NCBI GenBank assembly: GCA_900753325.1
Contig: CAADYO010000017.1
Coordinates: forward strand, 1 to 64,000
Direction: 5' to 3'
Source: Bacilli bacterium
GTDB lineage: Bacteria; Bacillota_I; Bacilli_A; RF39; UBA660
DNA: 64,000 nt
Position numbers and translations under genes: made by a program. Below are positions 63,769-64,000 of this stretch, piece by piece. The stretch's first letter is position 1. Each line of letters starts with the position of its first letter. Below the pieces are notes generated by a model. It searched no databases. It saw only the letters and a list, made by a program, of their open reading frames with translations, and had not been told where the DNA came from.

Positions 63769-64000
63769 ATGGAAAGCATTGGTATTATTGCTGAATATAA
63801 TCCTTTTCACAATGGTCATTTATATCACATAAAAAAAATCAAAGAAAAATATCCTGATGCTACTATCATTTTAGTAATGTCCGGTAACTTTACAGAACGT
63901 GGTGATATAGCACTTATTGATAAATGGAAACGTACAAAAATAGCTCTTTTAAGTGGAATCGATTTAGTAATAGAATTACCATTTCCCTTCGCCACTCAAA
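63769..64000 (+). CDS. tmcAL: tRNA(Met) cytidine acetate ligase (partial, N-terminus)
   Basis: 77 codons before the right edge. IGIIAEYNPFHNGHLYHI (nucleotidyltransferase HXGH motif), VMSGNFTERGDIALIDKW and IDLVIELPFPFA are diagnostic of the YlbM/TmcAL (DUF795) family, which acetylates C34 of elongator tRNA-Met using acetate and ATP. Known also as ylbM near ylbJ-ylbL in Bacillus, here on its own. GAGG lies 8 bases before ATG 63769. Confidence 0.93.
   Translation, partial: MESIGIIAEYNPFHNGHLYHIKKIKEKYPDATIILVMSGNFTERGDIALIDKWKRTKIALLSGIDLVIELPFPFATQ

Noticed and set aside
1..64000. Possible Mycoplasma-type code with TGA as Trp
   Set aside because: Many genes end at TGA in ATGA overlaps (9069, 11284, 15309, 19864) and Trp is encoded by TGG in conserved positions.

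Overview
This window is a very AT-rich (roughly 30% GC by eye), densely packed bacterial chromosome segment with Firmicutes/Bacilli gene content. Evidence includes lepA-hemW, dnaG-rpoD-trmK, yqeG-yqeH, ymfF/ymfH-like peptidases, ylbL, ylbJ, ylbM, an nfo-yqfT-like pair, murG-murB-divIB and ftsA-ftsZ, together with AGGAGG/AGGTGA ribosome binding sites. TGA is used as a normal stop (for example in the ATGA overlaps at 9069, 11284, 15309 and 19864), so this is genetic code 11 and not a Mycoplasma-type code. The peptidoglycan, division and pseudopilin genes suggest a walled, possibly uncultured gut-type member of the Bacilli (RF39- or Erysipelotrichia-like). A SigK-type sigma factor and a YlbJ-like protein suggest a sporulating ancestry. 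The exact taxon cannot be fixed from the sequence alone.

Layout. 1-400: the start of a partial gene and two tRNAs (Thr, Arg). 0.4-7.6 kb: a lipoprotein, a DUF1003 protein, and a lipid operon of an alpha/beta hydrolase with alternating PlsC acyltransferases and AMP-forming acyl ligases (three PlsC, two ligases, built from a duplicated module). 7.6-16 kb: murI, a CinA/PncC-like protein, YitT, a two-component system, a HAD nucleotidase, YlbL, YlbJ and two pseudopilins. 16-23.3 kb: a GspE/PilB-type ATPase with a long Thr/Pro/Gln-rich tail, thymidylate kinase, HD protein, HemW, an HTH-like protein and LepA. 23.3-24.2 kb: an island with a probable type I toxin-antitoxin locus between two 37-bp direct repeats, and a decayed Fic-family gene. 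24-31 kb: M16 peptidase pair, DeoD, FtsK/SpoIIIE, EF-P and L33. 31-39.7 kb: a class B PBP, a DUF2624-like gene that appears to start at ATT, endonuclease IV, two more pilins, a GHL10 hydrolase, a DUF421 protein and an unrecognised repeat-protein family. 39.8-50 kb: trmK-rpoD-dnaG, yqeH-yqeG, a polysaccharide deacetylase, sigK-like, VanZ, a divergent MurE-like ligase and a ureohydrolase-family protein that has lost its metal ligands. 50-64 kb: a surface protein, ftsZ-ftsA, a tandem array of multi-pass GT-C-like membrane proteins (one a pseudogene) placed between ftsA and divIB, then murB, murG and the start of tmcAL/ylbM.

How they work together. Much of the window is cell envelope: precursor supply (murI, murE-like, murB, murG), septation (ftsZ, ftsA, divIB, PBP, ftsK), wall modification (deacetylase, GHL10 hydrolase), membrane lipid acylation (plsC/ligase operon) and probable surface glycan assembly (GT-C array). 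The remainder is core replication, transcription and translation (dnaG, rpoD, lepA, efp, rpmG, trmK, yqeH) and a dispersed pseudopilin system. The least explained items are the toxin-antitoxin locus with mutually complementary ends, the repeat-protein family at 37.5-39.6 kb, the dead ureohydrolase homologue, and the GT-C array inside the division cluster.
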